A stretch of 64,000 bases of DNA from Spirodela intermedia (Eukaryota; Streptophyta; Magnoliopsida; Alismatales; Araceae). Under the pieces are notes generated by a model, which was given only the letters and a program-made list of their open reading frames with translations, was not told the DNA's origin and ran no database searches. The translations under genes were made by a program, and so were the position numbers. Positions 13,745 through 25,974 of this stretch are shown here, in pieces. Position 1 is the first letter of the stretch. Each line of letters starts with the position of its first letter. The stretch covers positions 3,392,169 through 3,456,168 of the forward strand of contig LR746276.1 of NCBI GenBank assembly GCA_902729315.2, written 5' to 3'.

Positions 13745-16338
13745 CAAAATCCTCGCTTCGTGTGAAAGATCTGCTTGTGCAAGAGCCCCAATCAAGCCCA
13801 CCCACTTTCATGTGTAGAGCTTGTGAAACCCTCGTCGAGTATGTTATTGTTATAATTATTACAATCCTTGGTGCACAGTTTGTGTACGTGTAGTTGTTAC
13901 TTGTCTGAAAGATTGATGATGTTATGTAGCTTCTTGGAATGGGTTGAGGGCTCTATTTGTTTGAGCCTTTCTTTTGTCACCGATTTCATCAAACGAATTG
14001 GAGCAGATAATGCCAAGTAAACTGTGGAGAAGATTACAGCATTTTTCTAATGTGGATAGGATATGGATTAGGCCTATTTATAAGCTCATCATTGGGATTA
14101 TTGATGCCATCACTTTATTCAGAGCAGCAACAGAAAAGCCACCAAGAGGAAATTCCAACGGTGGATTTCTTTAAAGAATTGTGTAATTCCACCCCTCATT
14201 GCAGTAGACCGTGGGCCTTGTGACGACTTTTATAAAAAAAAAGAAAAGTTAAATGCGAAAGCAAACAATTTATGGTTAAAGAGATCTGGCCATGCCACGT
14301 ATTTTTAATGATCTTTGACTTTAATAGTCAGATGACGGCTGTATTTTCAATGATTTTGATGTTGGTTGAGAAGAAAAAATCCAGATTTATTTAGCAAAAA
14401 CTATGACACATTTAGTATGCATTCATTCCAATATAAAGGACATTATTGAATCCACCAGGTACTAGAAAGTGCAGGAACTTCCATCATAAGTTCCTCCAGC
14501 AGATGGGACACTAACTAGAGAGCTGGCTTGTAAAAGGTGATCCGAATTTTTTTTCCAATCTTATGCCATCTCATGCCCGAATATTAAGGATCAACCATAA
14601 AGCATCTCTAGCTTGGCATTAATGACCAAATGAAACGAGCAACATGGAAAGCATTTGATGATAAAATTATTGGTCTGATTTACTAAGGAGTAACTTGACA
14701 CAGAAATTTCAGTAGGCTGCTCATGATTTGATGATAAATGCTGGCAATCTCATAATATAAACTCTCTTGGAAACAACCCTCTGCATTGATAAATGAATTG
14801 ATTTTATTGTATAGTCTCAGGATAATTAAGGAACTTTCCGATTTATACCAATTGACCACAATGGGTGTTGTTTAGCATGTTATTCTTACATTGCATGATG
14901 CTAGATCAATGCATATCTACTACGGAGCTTAATCATTCTCATGGGCCAAGTAAAGAAGAAAATAAGGTTGTCCTGCTTAATTGGTCCACATAACAGTTGG
15001 GAAAAGCTGATACGAAGATCTATAGTGTTAGGAAATTCTGAGATGGATCAGAATCGGTCTTTACCTATCAAGTTCCAATGTAGAAATTGAATCCCAAATC
15101 CAAGATCAGATCAGACCTTGTGATCACCTTCCTAATCTGATTCCACAGACCATGGTCAAGACAAAGTTGGAAGTTTGAACTGAGCTATTAAGGCAAAAAG
15201 TATATATGCTACCATGTTGACTTTGTAAAGATAAGAAGAGAGGATTTGAGGAATTTAAAAGAGTTGACGAGCATGATTCATGACACAATTTCGAAGTGTT
15301 TAATGACTCAAATGACATCTAAAATTACTGCATTGTACTCTGCTTCAAAACTGACCTTATACCATAGTGAAATGTTAGATATTTTTGACTTGTTTCTTCA
15401 AAAAATGGAATAATTTGAAATATTAAATCCATAATTCGGTGGTGCTTGATTTTCTATTTGAAAATAAGAAAGCTTTCTTGACATTCATGGGTTCTTTATA
15501 GGTTGTACACATTAAAGCAAAACAAACTTCAAGACTAACCTAAATATTTGTTCTAGCATTAGGAGAGACCACCTACAACAAAACTCTTGAAAAAAACCTT
15601 GAAAAAAATCTTAGTGCATGTATTTTAGACAACAAACATGTGGCACTAAGATGCTTCTTTAAAGAAATTGAGGCACTATGGTGGTTAGAAACTAAAATAC
15701 TTAAGAAGTGATCTGGCCAACTTTACATTTACTTAGGATTCAAATGAGTATACGATTGAAAGTTATTTCTAGTTTCCTAGATCAAGTTTACATTCAATAT
15801 GTATCATTAAATATTCACTTTGAAATAAATTTTAATAACAAAATCCATATTAGAAATTTCATATTTAATCATTATCATTCATATAGCTGCCTGCTCTCAC
15901 ACTAACTTAGACTTCTAATGATTGAACTTTTATTTTATGGTGAGTATTTCATATATTCATGGAAGAATCATAGTATAGTGGATAATAATTATGATAATCC
16001 TCAATTTAGATTATTTATGCTATTTAACACTACAAATTTACAATGTAAGTGGAGTACATTGGACTATTAATGTCAAAGATGAGACATAACATATTGACAT
16101 AGGTACTCTTTTGATAGAAAATAATATTATGATGATGCATATCTTCATTTTATTTAATAAGAAACCGTCATAGCGGTAAAGGCAACAGAACCTTGTCGTC
16201 ATGATATTGAAAAGTTATGAGTCTACACCTTTTAGACTCTTAATAATGTGACTGAATTCTATCCTCTCTTACAACACATTGTTCTCGTGACAGCCATGGC
16301 CTTTTGTATGAATAACTTTCCCTCATAATTTAAAAATT
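13745..16338. other. Intergenic, SMC4 3' flank
   Basis: This starts at the SMC4 stop codon and should include its 3' UTR. It is AT-rich and I find no convincing gene. The longest open frames (for example 13974-14174 and 15124-15318) look random. One short stretch near 15330 resembles copia RNase H and is listed separately. Confidence 0.6.
15230..15355 (-). mobile_element. Possible Ty1/copia RNase H remnant
   Basis: On the minus strand, bases around 15352-15330 read SFEAEYNAV, close to the EAEYRAL motif of copia RNase H. About 20 codons after it are weakly compatible, but they contain stops. The similarity is short and could be chance. If real, it is another dead copia piece 3' of SMC4. Confidence 0.35.
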
Positions 16339-16675
16339 ATGTGTGCCTTTTATACATACTCTTGTCGGCTGGCACATGCTCACACTTGTTGGCCTTACAT
16401 TCATCCATTATGCACACTCACATTAGTTGGCACTTCACTCTACATTGGTCACACTTGTGCACCTACACCAATGTGTGTGACAATCTATTGTAGTTGCCAT
16501 TATACGTCTTGTGACACCATTGTTGTGCCACTTCATGCCACACACACTTATGTGTGCCTGTGTGGTTGTGTCATGTTGCTGCCACATCACCACATACTAC
16601 GTATGTTGGCACATTACCATAAGTCTATCATGAGTGCTTACATTGATAGTCATCTTGACTTATGGTGCGAGTGAG
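16339..16675. repeat. CACA/TGTG-rich degenerate repeat block, left
   Basis: About 330 bases are built from loosely repeated words such as CACACTTGT, TTGGCAC and ACACCAATGTGTGTGACA. The one open frame here (111 codons) is a by-product of this composition: it is mostly Cys, His, Thr and Tyr with no domain. Similar words in opposite orientation occur at 21990-22480, so these may be two copies of one decayed tandem repeat. Confidence 0.5.
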
Positions 16676-16952
16676 ATTATGTCAGACAAGAACTAAGATC
16701 CTTTATGTTGAAGGTACATCCTCCACCACACTAAGAGTCAAATGTTCTCAATGGATAGTGTTCCTCAAGGTACTTTCAGATGAGGTCTTTGAACTACCAC
16801 ATATCAATGTCATATTCTCAAGTTACATCCTTCTTTGGTTGGCCCCTCAACTTAACGAAAGAGTTAATTTGGTAGTTTGTGTAAAATTATCTATCTTGGT
16901 TCATCTCTTTGCAATTTAAGATTATTTCAATAATGTATGTATACTAAGTGTG

Positions 16953-17090
16953 CACCATTGACAACACTTGGTGAGGATAATTGTGTGTTGCATCCTCATC
17001 CTTACCATGATAGGACTTAAATGGAAAGATATGAAAGACTAGATCAATCTTCAATTGAGGTAAGTTAGACGACTTACCCTTGCTACAATA
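16953..17090 (-). pseudogene. gypsy integrase C-terminal block remnant
   Basis: Minus-strand reading GKSSNLPQLKIDLVFHI, then FPFKSYHGKDEDATHNYP. This is a decayed version of the block ending LPxxxxIHPVFHVSxLKPYH that ends the integrase of many plant gypsy elements. It lies about 1.4 kb beyond the DRFSK motif, somewhat farther than usual, so small insertions are likely. Confidence 0.65.
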
Positions 17091-18129
17091 TCAAATAGGC
17101 CACCTAAGCAAGGCACAAAACTATGATATCATTTTATTTTCTTGACATTCTTATGTATTAATTAGGGTTGATTTAAAGTAACACGCAATTATCTATAGTG
17201 AATTACACTTCATAAGAATATTGGTCTCATAATCCTTCATCTATTGCATTGCATGTATTTTTACTAAGCATTCCATATGTGCTTATCTAAATTAGTGTGC
17301 CACCAATCAATGAAGCGAACAAGTATACTTTACAAGCTTTCATAGGATTAAGAGTTTGACGTAGTAGAAATATTGACTTGATGATGATTTGAACTAGCTT
17401 AATAGCCTCAATTACATTGAATTGAAATCTCTTCATCTTGAGTCCACAAAACATAGAGATAGTCCCTTGAGTTTACAAATAGTTTGATTTAGAGTCCACA
17501 AGATCAAAAATAACTTCATAAGTCTACATAGATACTAAAATTCACCAACAAAAATAGAGAACCTCTAAAAAGAAAGATAACTCATAAATAAATTACCTTT
17601 GGGGTTACAAAAGGGGCCTTTATTTAGGGTGAAATGTAATTATAAAAAACTTAGAAAAAATAAGAAATTATTATAATCCCAAACAAAGAGAAAAATAGTT
17701 AAAAGTTTTTTAGAAAAAATGAGAGTTATGCTTAGAATGCATTTAAATAATTAGGGGGATTTATTTCAAATATAAAAAATTAAAAAATATGAATAAAAAT
17801 GAGAATTGAGATTTAGTCACATTTAACATGTAAGAAAATCTCTCATTTAGTCATTTTGAGTTAAATTTGGGCCAAATAGAGTCTTCATGTCTTCTAGTAG
17901 TTAGTTCACTTGAATTGGCCTGAAATAGGGCTGCATCTTTGTTCCTTTTAGGATCATAAAATCAAATTGTGAAGGATTATGACACCTTCTAGGTCAAAAT
18001 ATTTTCATCCTTCATTTGAAGCAATTTTTAAGCCACATCAAAATTGTTGACCTATTCTGAGCATAAATATTGATCACCTCATTATCAAACTCTACATTAG
18101 GAGAAGTGTGTAATGTCTAATTAGTGAAC

Positions 18130-18500
18130 CTATTTCTTTTAGTTCATCAACATGTAATGAAGGTGCTTATCTAAAAAAATATTAGTTTACTTTATCTAAC
18201 CACTAATATATAGATAAAAGTTGTTTAGAAGTGTGAAGCTTGTTAATAAGGTCTTTTAAAACTATCCAATAATATACATATCCTTATCATTGACAACATC
18301 TCATAATAGGCCTCATTGTTTTATCATATTATTAATGAGGAAGTGAGTCACTTATTTTACTAATAAATCTATTCATATTGGCACAAAAATAACACTCTTA
18401 GAGAATCTATCAATCACAATAAAAATATATCAAGGGTGTTCACCTTTAGTAGTCCCATAATAAAATTTATAAAGATCGAGTCCTATAACTGACTCTAGAT
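18130..18500 (-). pseudogene. gypsy integrase core remnant
   Basis: Minus-strand reading: LDLYKFYYGTTKGEHP, stop, YIFIVIDRFSKSVIFVP, then after stops VVNDKDMYIIG. These correspond to the integrase signatures VVDRFSKxAHFIP and ISDRDxxFxGRFW, with the catalytic aspartate positions still visible. At least five in-frame stops interrupt it. Confidence 0.8.
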
Positions 18501-19109
18501 AGACAAATCAAAATGTACCTACTAACTTTACATAACTTTGTCATATTAATAGACTAAATAAGAGTAAACTTAAGCTTCAATATATTCAATTATAACTAAA
18601 TATAGATAGACAAGAGGACAAGTATGCAATCAAAGTAATTCATAATTATAATTTTAATATAGATGACGACATAACTTTTAAGAAGTCAATGACACCACAT
18701 ACAAAGTAGTGTACAACAGGTATGATCTCTTTCTTGTGCACAAAGTAGTGTCACTTCTTGTCACTCTACATTTTACTTTCAAAGGTCACCCAATTGCTCA
18801 TCATATATTAACACATTGTTGATGTCTAAGTATGATACATTAATCTATCCATCTAAGGATTGTCAAAGTTGAATAATTTTAAGATTGACTCACTTGTTAT
18901 TGGTTTCTTGAACCATAATTCATTGGCACCTCTTGATCTACTCCAACTTCATATCTTTTTTTAATTTTTTTTCTCAAAAGGATTTTTCAACTACAAGTAG
19001 CTCTATGCAAACTTCATATCATCATTGGTCTTGCCCAAGCAATATTATAGATCTAATTTTTAGTTTGACATTAGTCATTTTCCAATTACATGGAATTTAA
19101 GCTCAATGT

Positions 19110-19520
19110 ACTTGCATGCCACCATGTCACATGACATGGCTAAAAAAAGTGATATTTTTAAATATTAATTCACACTTCATAGAGTTGAAGTACAATTGAT
19201 TTTCTCTCAAATTTTATAGTACCACTTTGAGATCTGTCTCATACTCAGTAAGTTTTTACTAAATACAAAAATGTTATCCATATAAACAACCTTGAACCTA
19301 TTAATATCTTCTTTAATAACTTTTATAAGGATAAAGAGGTGGTCGGTGTATTAGTGAGGTCAAATGTTATCATGGTAAATTCAAAAGACTCATAGTGCAT
19401 CACATGTTATCTTGAGTGTATCAGCTTGATATGAATTTAGTAAACTCTTAAAGTCCTTCCATAAGAAATATATGTCTCATAAAATTGATCAAATAATTCT
19501 TTCATTTATGACATTAAATA
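19110..19520 (-). pseudogene. gypsy reverse transcriptase remnant
   Basis: The minus-strand reading gives ELFDQ, then YESFEFTMITFDLTNTPTT and, after a stop and frame change, YMDNIFVFSK. These match the Ty3/gypsy stretches YGxxEFxxMPFGLTNAP and YLDDILVYSK. The catalytic YxDD now reads YMDN near 19271-19289, so the second aspartate is lost. Stops lie both before and after it. Confidence 0.8.
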
Positions 19521-21989
19521 TTTGATAGAGTCAATATATTCAACCTCCAACAACTCAATTTATTATAATCACAACTCATATAGCTTTATAAATGAAAACT
19601 AGACAATAGTTTAACGACATGGTCCATCTTATGTTGTGGTGTCAATTGAGAGTCAAAACTTGTGATAATATATTAATTATTTCCTTCAAAAGTAAGTCAA
19701 TTTTTAATGAAATTGATGTAGTGTGATGCCTTTTATTGATGCACATGTCATTGCCACAATCATGCTTATTTATGAACATGTAATCTTATCATCATTTGAT
19801 ATGTCTATAGTGCTAATAACCTTACATGACTTGTTTACTAACACCTCACATGATGCATGCATTCCTATCCCACTAGTAGTGTAGGGTAATTAGTCCCACT
19901 TGTATCAAACTTTAGAGAGAATTTTTTCTTCGTAAAAAGGAAAGTATCATCAATCCTATATAGGTCATTCAAAAGCTATAATGTAAATAACATTTGTAAG
20001 ACAGTTTCTTGAAATTTTGAAATAAAATATAGGCTTTTTTCTAAAAAAACATCATAATATAAAATTGAGGGAGAATCATTATAAGTAACCACCAAAAAAA
20101 GTATATTAACGATAATAGTGTTAAAGTCAAATATCAACAACATTGTGAAATCAATCAACATTTAAGATATTGATTAGATTATGTTGTTGAGTTATCAACC
20201 TTGATTTTGCCATCTCCTTGTGACAATATAAAGTTCAATTGAGATGTGACTTTCTCAAAGACAAAGATATGGCTTCCATCATGTAAATTATTATTGTGGT
20301 AAGTTTATAAACACTAGCCTCAAGATTGATCAAATTTGATCTATTAGTCCAACTAGTGTCTATGTAATATTGCAACATGTTAAATAGCCAAAGGGGGTTC
20401 AAGATGACTGCATTATCTCTTATTGCCACTTTTTATGTGGTCATTTCATCGACATTCTTATATATAAATATTTTACACACTAATTATGTTATATTATTGA
20501 TATCATGACATTATATGTAACACCACTATTGATGTGACTTAGTCGTTATATAATAAATCACGTAAATTTAAAATTTATAAAACTAAAAAATACTATTTTT
20601 TTAAATATTTTAAAATTATTTCAGAATAAATAAATCAATTATAATTTTATAAAAGGTTCCAAATATAGTAGAAAATTTTAAGCTTGATTATAGGAATGTA
20701 AGATAATATCAGATAATATTTTAGATTTTTAAAAAAATAATATATATTTTTTATAATTTTTAGACTAAATGATAAATATAAAATATATTTTAAATTTTAC
20801 AAAAAAGAAAAATAAGGGTATAGACGTTAAGATGATGTCAACTCCTCGATAAACGTAAGTCTATCTGGTCAATCTAACGTAAGCGATTATAGACGATTTA
20901 ATAGGTCAAATTAAGTTATGTACCAATCAAAAGAATCGTAATTTAATGAAGAAAAGTTTTAAAACTTGAAATCTCACAAGATATCACTAAATTAAGTAAA
21001 TTAATGATGCTCTATAAATTACATTGACAAAATTTTCGTCGATGATTGAGTGATTATAATAGCTTAATCATTCACTAAAAAGCAACATAAAAATTATAAT
21101 TTAATCATATAAAAATATGAATTTTAATTATAGTAGAATTCAAATCCTCGTAAGTCGCCTATCTATATGAGATAAAGTGAAATAAGTACGAGAATACTTT
21201 TTTAAAGTGACATCATAAGGGTATCTTTTTTTGACAAATAATGAGTATTTTAGGTATTGAATTTATTAAAACTTTTCAAGGAGGTTGTGACCGTTGATTT
21301 AATCTCATATTAGTTATATATCGAGTTTTGAGACAGATATATAGTAATACAAGATTCAGTAATCAATGTCTCTTTCTCGCATGTATACGACCACTCCTTG
21401 CCTTACACTTGGTTGGCCACTGGTGACGTGGAAGCGGAGTGATGCACATGTGTCCATTATTAGTCCATCCTTACCCCCTCGAGCCCCTACTCGCACCTCC
21501 ATTTGATTGTGCTTCCAACCCACTTGCAGGCCTAGCTAGCCAACAGATTCCCCTCTTTTTCTATTTTTTATTTTTATATTATTCTTCTTCATTTATTTAA
21601 AAAATAAGATTATAAAAAGTATATAAATTCAAATAAAATCACATAATTAATTAAAAATTAATATTAACTAACTAAAAACTAATTTTCACACTTTGACATA
21701 AATATAAGTATATTTATTAATATTAAAGACTAAAACTATGTTATTAATTAATTATTAATTCATGATAATAAAGATTTATCAACTATCTTATTAGATATCA
21801 ACTTTGGAAACTATTGACATATGGTCCATAATAATAATTAATACAAACATACATGGTATGTGTGTCTTTTACAATATAACATAATATGACATGATGGAGT
21901 AACATCAAATAAAAAAATATAAACAACATCATAAATATATAAATAGAGATGTATGTGACATAGCATAACATACGATAATAGTGTATGTT
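19521..21989. other. Very AT-rich stretch, no gene
   Basis: By position this could hold the gag/protease part and one LTR of the gypsy element (minus strand, upstream of its reverse transcriptase), but I can read no protein similarity. 20560-20830 and 21540-21790 are almost pure A/T. A less AT-rich island at 21360-21550 has no recognisable feature. Confidence 0.5.
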
Positions 21990-22480
21990 CAATGTTTATA
22001 ATTCAATATAGTAGTGACACAACGTGGAACACATAAGGGGCACTACACATATCGACACTAAACAAATAATACCAATATGTATATGTGACAGCACATAGTA
22101 TGATGTAAAATGTTTAGCACAATGATGTCTTGTGACTCTATGTACAAGTAAAATCTTGTATGAATTAATACACATACACAAGTGATTGTGGTACACACTA
22201 AGCAGTGTGTGCATAAACCTATACAAATGATGTCTATAAAAGAGCCTAACATAGTTGTACATATAACATAAATACTAACACATGATGTGCAACATAGTGT
22301 CAACATGTAAGAAATTACAACATAAAGTGGTACTATACGAATAATATTTGCATATGTGTGGTAGGATATAGAATGATATCATACAAGTGAGTGGATAACA
22401 AAGTAGAGCGACATAGATATCTTGATTATGTGTTGGTAAAAGTGTGTTGTAATGTGATAAGGTGTTGTGACACATGGTGG
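21990..22480. repeat. CACA/TGTG-rich degenerate repeat block, right
   Basis: Loosely repeated words (TGTGACA, CACATA, TACAAGTGA, CATAGTATGATG) fill about 490 bases. On the minus strand the words resemble the plus-strand words of the block at 16339-16675, which suggests an inverted pair around the gypsy remnant. Minus-strand frames here are composition artefacts. Confidence 0.45.
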
Positions 22481-23229
22481 ATGTCATGAAATGTTAAATA
22501 ATGTATGATTATGTAAAAACATGTGAAAATTCAAGACACAACATAACATTACATATGACGAGATGGACACAAAGAAACAAGCCAGCATACAAACATGCCA
22601 AAATGACAAAAGTCAAGTGGGCCAACTATTTGAAGGTAAATCAACATGTAAACCTCTCCTTACCTTGTTCTCCTCTTATAAATTGAAGGGACATCTAGTT
22701 ACAAGGTATTTACGTACACACATTATTTATTCTACTAAATGCTGAACTTTTTTAATGTGTAGTGATAGTCCTCTCCTTTTAAATTTTTGTGTTTTGTGAA
22801 ATTCTCACATGAACAAGTTAAACCACACAAGAGGATTTAAACCACACATGTTGAGCATTTTAGAGGTACATCCATGTTAAGCATGAGACACCACATTTAT
22901 TAGTACAAGACTACCAAAATATAAGACTAATGTAGTAAACTTGTAATTTCAAGCTAAAGCAGTATTCGTATCATCTTTAACATGAAATGTGTTGTTGTTT
23001 CAAGTTTTTCTTTATGTGAAAAAATAAGAATACAAAAAAATCATAAATATCTTCTTATCATATTAATGATTGGACGAAGGTCTAATTTTTTAGATTTAGT
23101 ATATTTGGCATGTAATTTTGATGTTTAAGTAGGAATCAATAATATAAATCATTTATGTATAAGTCAAACTAAAGAAAATTACATTAGATAAAAAAGAAAT
23201 CATTTTAGAGAGAAAGTCATAAAAAATGA
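22481..23229. other. AT-rich intergenic, nothing recognised
   Basis: No readable protein, RNA gene or clear repeat unit was found. Short frames at 22501-22745 have no recognisable domain. Confidence 0.5.
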
Positions 23230-23990
23230 ATATGTAAGTCAACTTGGCAACTAAGGGACAATTGATTCAAGAATCTGCCAACCAAACTTAGGAGAGAGTG
23301 AAAAACTACCTTGAAGTAAAATTTGAATCACAATTTAGATTTATTGTCAAATATTTCTAAACTTCAACAAATATATCTCCCAATATTATATAATCAAACT
23401 ATAAGTCAAATATTTAGGAAATCAAAGGTCAAAAAACTATCAAGAAACTTTTAATTAACTCAACTAATGAAATATTTGATTAAATATATCTCACTTGTTT
23501 GAATTCTAATAGTTGAGTTCTTGGGCACCATAAATAGCCCATTTCATCAAATTTTGTATCAACTTGATCAACTCATATGTAAAATCTCTCTTTCTTTCTA
23601 CTTGACTCTTAGAGTAAGTGCTAGAGCATAAAATTTTAGAAACTACCTCAAAACACCTACTTGATTGAGGAATACTTCTTCCAATTGCATGATGACCATA
23701 TGAAAGTCAATTAGTGACATCAATATAAGTGAAGACTCTTAAATCCAATGTTAATAACCAGAGAAAAATAAGTTAGTGTATTATGTGTAGCATGAGGAAC
23801 ATAATTGTATTAGATGTGTTGTGTGAGTAGTTTTGTTGATCTCATTGACATAAGCGAGGAAGGTCAAATGACTAGAAAAAAGCCTAAGAAAAAATATGAA
23901 AAAATTATTTACAATGTTAAATTTATTAATAGTCAATCAACCCCCCTCTCTTGTCCACCTCTACATACAATCTTTGGGACAAACAAAATG
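23230..23990 (+). repeat. Possible solo or truncated LTR
   Basis: This stretch has LTR-like layout: a TATA-like ATAAATAG near 23530, and at the end AGTCAATCAACCCCCCTCTC, which resembles the sequence often seen near the 3' end of plant copia LTRs. A normal primer-binding site for initiator Met-tRNA does not follow, and I found no second copy. Treat it as a suggestion only. Confidence 0.35.
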
Positions 23991-24527
23991 CACTAGTCTT
24001 TTGACAATAAATTTATGCCAAAGGAATATATAGTTATGCCACAATTTTTATCTAAAAGATGTGCTCTTGAAAGAAAAAAATAAAAAAAAGACAATTAAAT
24101 GCTAGTGTTTAGGTCATGCCAAATTGAGAGTAAGTTTCTTGACTTCTCAAAAGTGGCACATTGCAAACATTTTATAGAATATGATGGAAGATTATTGTGC
24201 CAAATTATATGTTATGTGGTAAAAAAAATAAGTTAATAAGGAAACATAACATTGAAGGATCCATTTGTCTAACTCTAAATATAATTGGCTATGCAACTTG
24301 GAGTGACGATTACACCTCAAGAGCTTAAATGTTGAAAGAATAAAATTCATGCACAAAGGCTAGGATATATATATATGAAAAAGTCAAAAGATTATTGAAG
24401 TGTTGCCAAATGATTTTAGCTTCAATTTATGTATAGAAGCTACTGTCTATCTCAATTCCATTTAAGTTAACCTCAAAATATATTTTTAAAATATTACAAA
24501 GATCGGTTTCTTATTTATAACAAAATT

Positions 24528-24622
24528 GACATAATGTGACATTAATGTATGCATTAATGTGACACAATTTAGGGTTTAAAACATTAATGTGACATGCAAC
24601 TTAACCGTTAAAGTGACATGCA
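24528..24622 (+). repeat. Short interspersed repeat ATTAATGTGACAT
   Basis: The word ATTAATGTGACA, or a near copy (CATAATGTGACAT, GTTAAAGTGACATG), occurs four to five times in about 90 bases. It marks the left edge of the GC-rich CESA upstream region. Confidence 0.7.
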
Positions 24623-25003
24623 AAATTGGGATTTTGAACCGGAGTTTTATCTGGTGAGTCATGTCGGTTACTAACCCCCACTGAGGTAGGCCCTCTCCTT
24701 ATTTCTTTTAGTAGGGGCCGTGAACACATCCAACTCTCCAATTGCCGGGCCGGGCTGGGCTCTGAGCTCGCTGGCCCAGGGTCACCGCTGGGCCTCTGGC
24801 TTAATGGGCTTGAGGGCTTCTGGAAAGCGGGTGCTGCCGCTGGGGCCCACAGGAATGGTAGGGCCTGGATCGCTTTTGGGGCCATCCAGCCCGGCAACTG
24901 AACGCCGGCACAGAGACAGAGACGGGGATTCGCTTCCTGGGTGTGGTGGGGTGGGTTGTGGCGTGGTTCTCTTTGTTGGAAGAGATGTTTGGCGCTGTCC
25001 TCT

Positions 25004-25102
25004 CTCCCTCTCTCTCTCTCTCTCCCTCCTCTATCTCTCTCTCTCTCACACACACACCCTCTCTCTCTCCCTCTCTCTCTCACTCTCTCTCTCGCTCCAG
25101 AA
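25004..25102. repeat. Compound (CT)n(CA)n(CT)n microsatellite
   Basis: About 100 bases of CT-rich repeat contain a short CACACACAC core. It is part of the dense CT/GA set upstream of the CESA gene. Confidence 0.9.
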
Positions 25103-25236
25103 ATGGGCCAACCTCGGCTTTATCCCCGATTCCGCGTAAGAACACGGCGCGCCATCGCCCCCTCCCTCAAACCAACGGCCTTTACCTTGGCGATATCACC
25201 GCCAACACGGGCGACATGTATCCGAAAATATATATT

Positions 25237-25262
25237 AGAGAGAGAGAGAGAGAGAGAGAGAG
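25237..25262. repeat. (GA)n microsatellite
   Basis: About 13 GA units. GA/CT tracts of this kind can be bound by plant BBR/BPC (GAGA-binding) proteins; binding here is only an inference. Confidence 0.9.
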
Positions 25263-25345
25263 GGATAGGCTTGGCTGTCGCGGGATCTTGAGATGGAGTC
25301 TTTACGCAAAGCAGGGCCGCCTGCCAAAGCTGGACAGACCCACCA

Positions 25346-25366
25346 CTCTCTCTCTCTCTCTCTCCC
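25346..25366. repeat. (CT)n microsatellite
   Basis: About ten CT units upstream of the CESA gene, followed by CCCTCCC. Confidence 0.9.
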
Positions 25367-25959
25367 TCCCTCCCCCTGTGAGGGCTCTCACTGCCCGGGG
25401 CGGAGCCGGAAGGAGCAGTGAGGAGGACGCCCGAGCGGCGTGCCCATTGGACGGCCAGTCACGGGCCGGCAGAAGAGCAGGAACCACCTCCGCTCCCTCT
25501 CGGAGCCCTTCCCTTTCCGCCCCTACATTTATTATCTCTCCTGTTTTTCCTCCTACGGTCATCTGGATGTCAACCAGCTTCACCTTATCTCTCTCTCTCG
25601 CTGACTCCATGGAAATCCATCATGAAAATGGGGACCGACCGATCTGAGCCCGTCCGACTAGGTCAAAATCGTCCAAAATACCCGCCGCCGAGCAGGTTCC
25701 GGACTTTTTATACGTGCAAAACGTGGATTTGTTGCACGAAATGTGAGCCCCACTTCTCTCTCCGACATCCTCTCTCTCAATCTATCTCCCACTAATAGAG
25801 ACATGTAATAATTAATATGCACGGATGTACACATAATAAGGTAACGTGGAGCAACTGGAATGCATGTGGGAGTGGATTACGTGGCCCGTGACCCCCTGCA
25901 GGTGGACACGCGTACCTGTCTTCACTAGAGCACGCGGATTTCTCCGTCGCTCGGTCAGC

Positions 25960-25974
25960 AGAGAGAGAGAGAGA
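25960..25974. repeat. (GA)n microsatellite
   Basis: About seven GA units. Similar short GA runs lie at 26066-26079, 26470-26482 and 27290-27301. Confidence 0.85.

Larger units (their letters stand above)
16953..19520 (-). mobile_element. Decayed Ty3/gypsy retrotransposon (pol region)
   Basis: On the minus strand, three pol pieces can be read in the right order: reverse transcriptase (about 19520-19110), integrase core (about 18500-18130) and the conserved integrase C-terminal block (about 17090-16953). All are full of stops and frameshifts, many of the type expected from C-to-T decay (CGA to TGA, TGG to TAG/TAA). The region is far more AT-rich than the genes around it. The gap between reverse transcriptase and integrase is shorter than usual, so RNase H is at least partly missing. 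I could not place LTRs, so these limits are those of readable pol only. Confidence 0.8.

Noticed and set aside
16339-16674. A 111-codon Cys/His-rich frame that might look like a small secreted or zinc-binding protein
   Set aside because: It comes from repeated CACA/TGTG words, has no signal peptide or regular cysteine spacing, and no promoter context.
20560-21790. Possible matrix-attachment or replication-origin function of the near-pure A/T tracts
   Set aside because: Composition alone cannot support such a role; these tracts are also what decayed repeat DNA looks like.
21798-22487. Minus-strand hydrophobic frames that could suggest membrane proteins
   Set aside because: Their Ile/Tyr/Cys/His content follows the repeat composition; similar frames appear in neighbouring phases.
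24601-25647. Long overlapping open frames on both strands (up to 234 codons) in the CESA upstream region
   Set aside because: They are produced by CT/GA repeats and high GC. They overlap each other on both strands, encode mostly Ser-Leu or Arg-Glu runs, and match no family.
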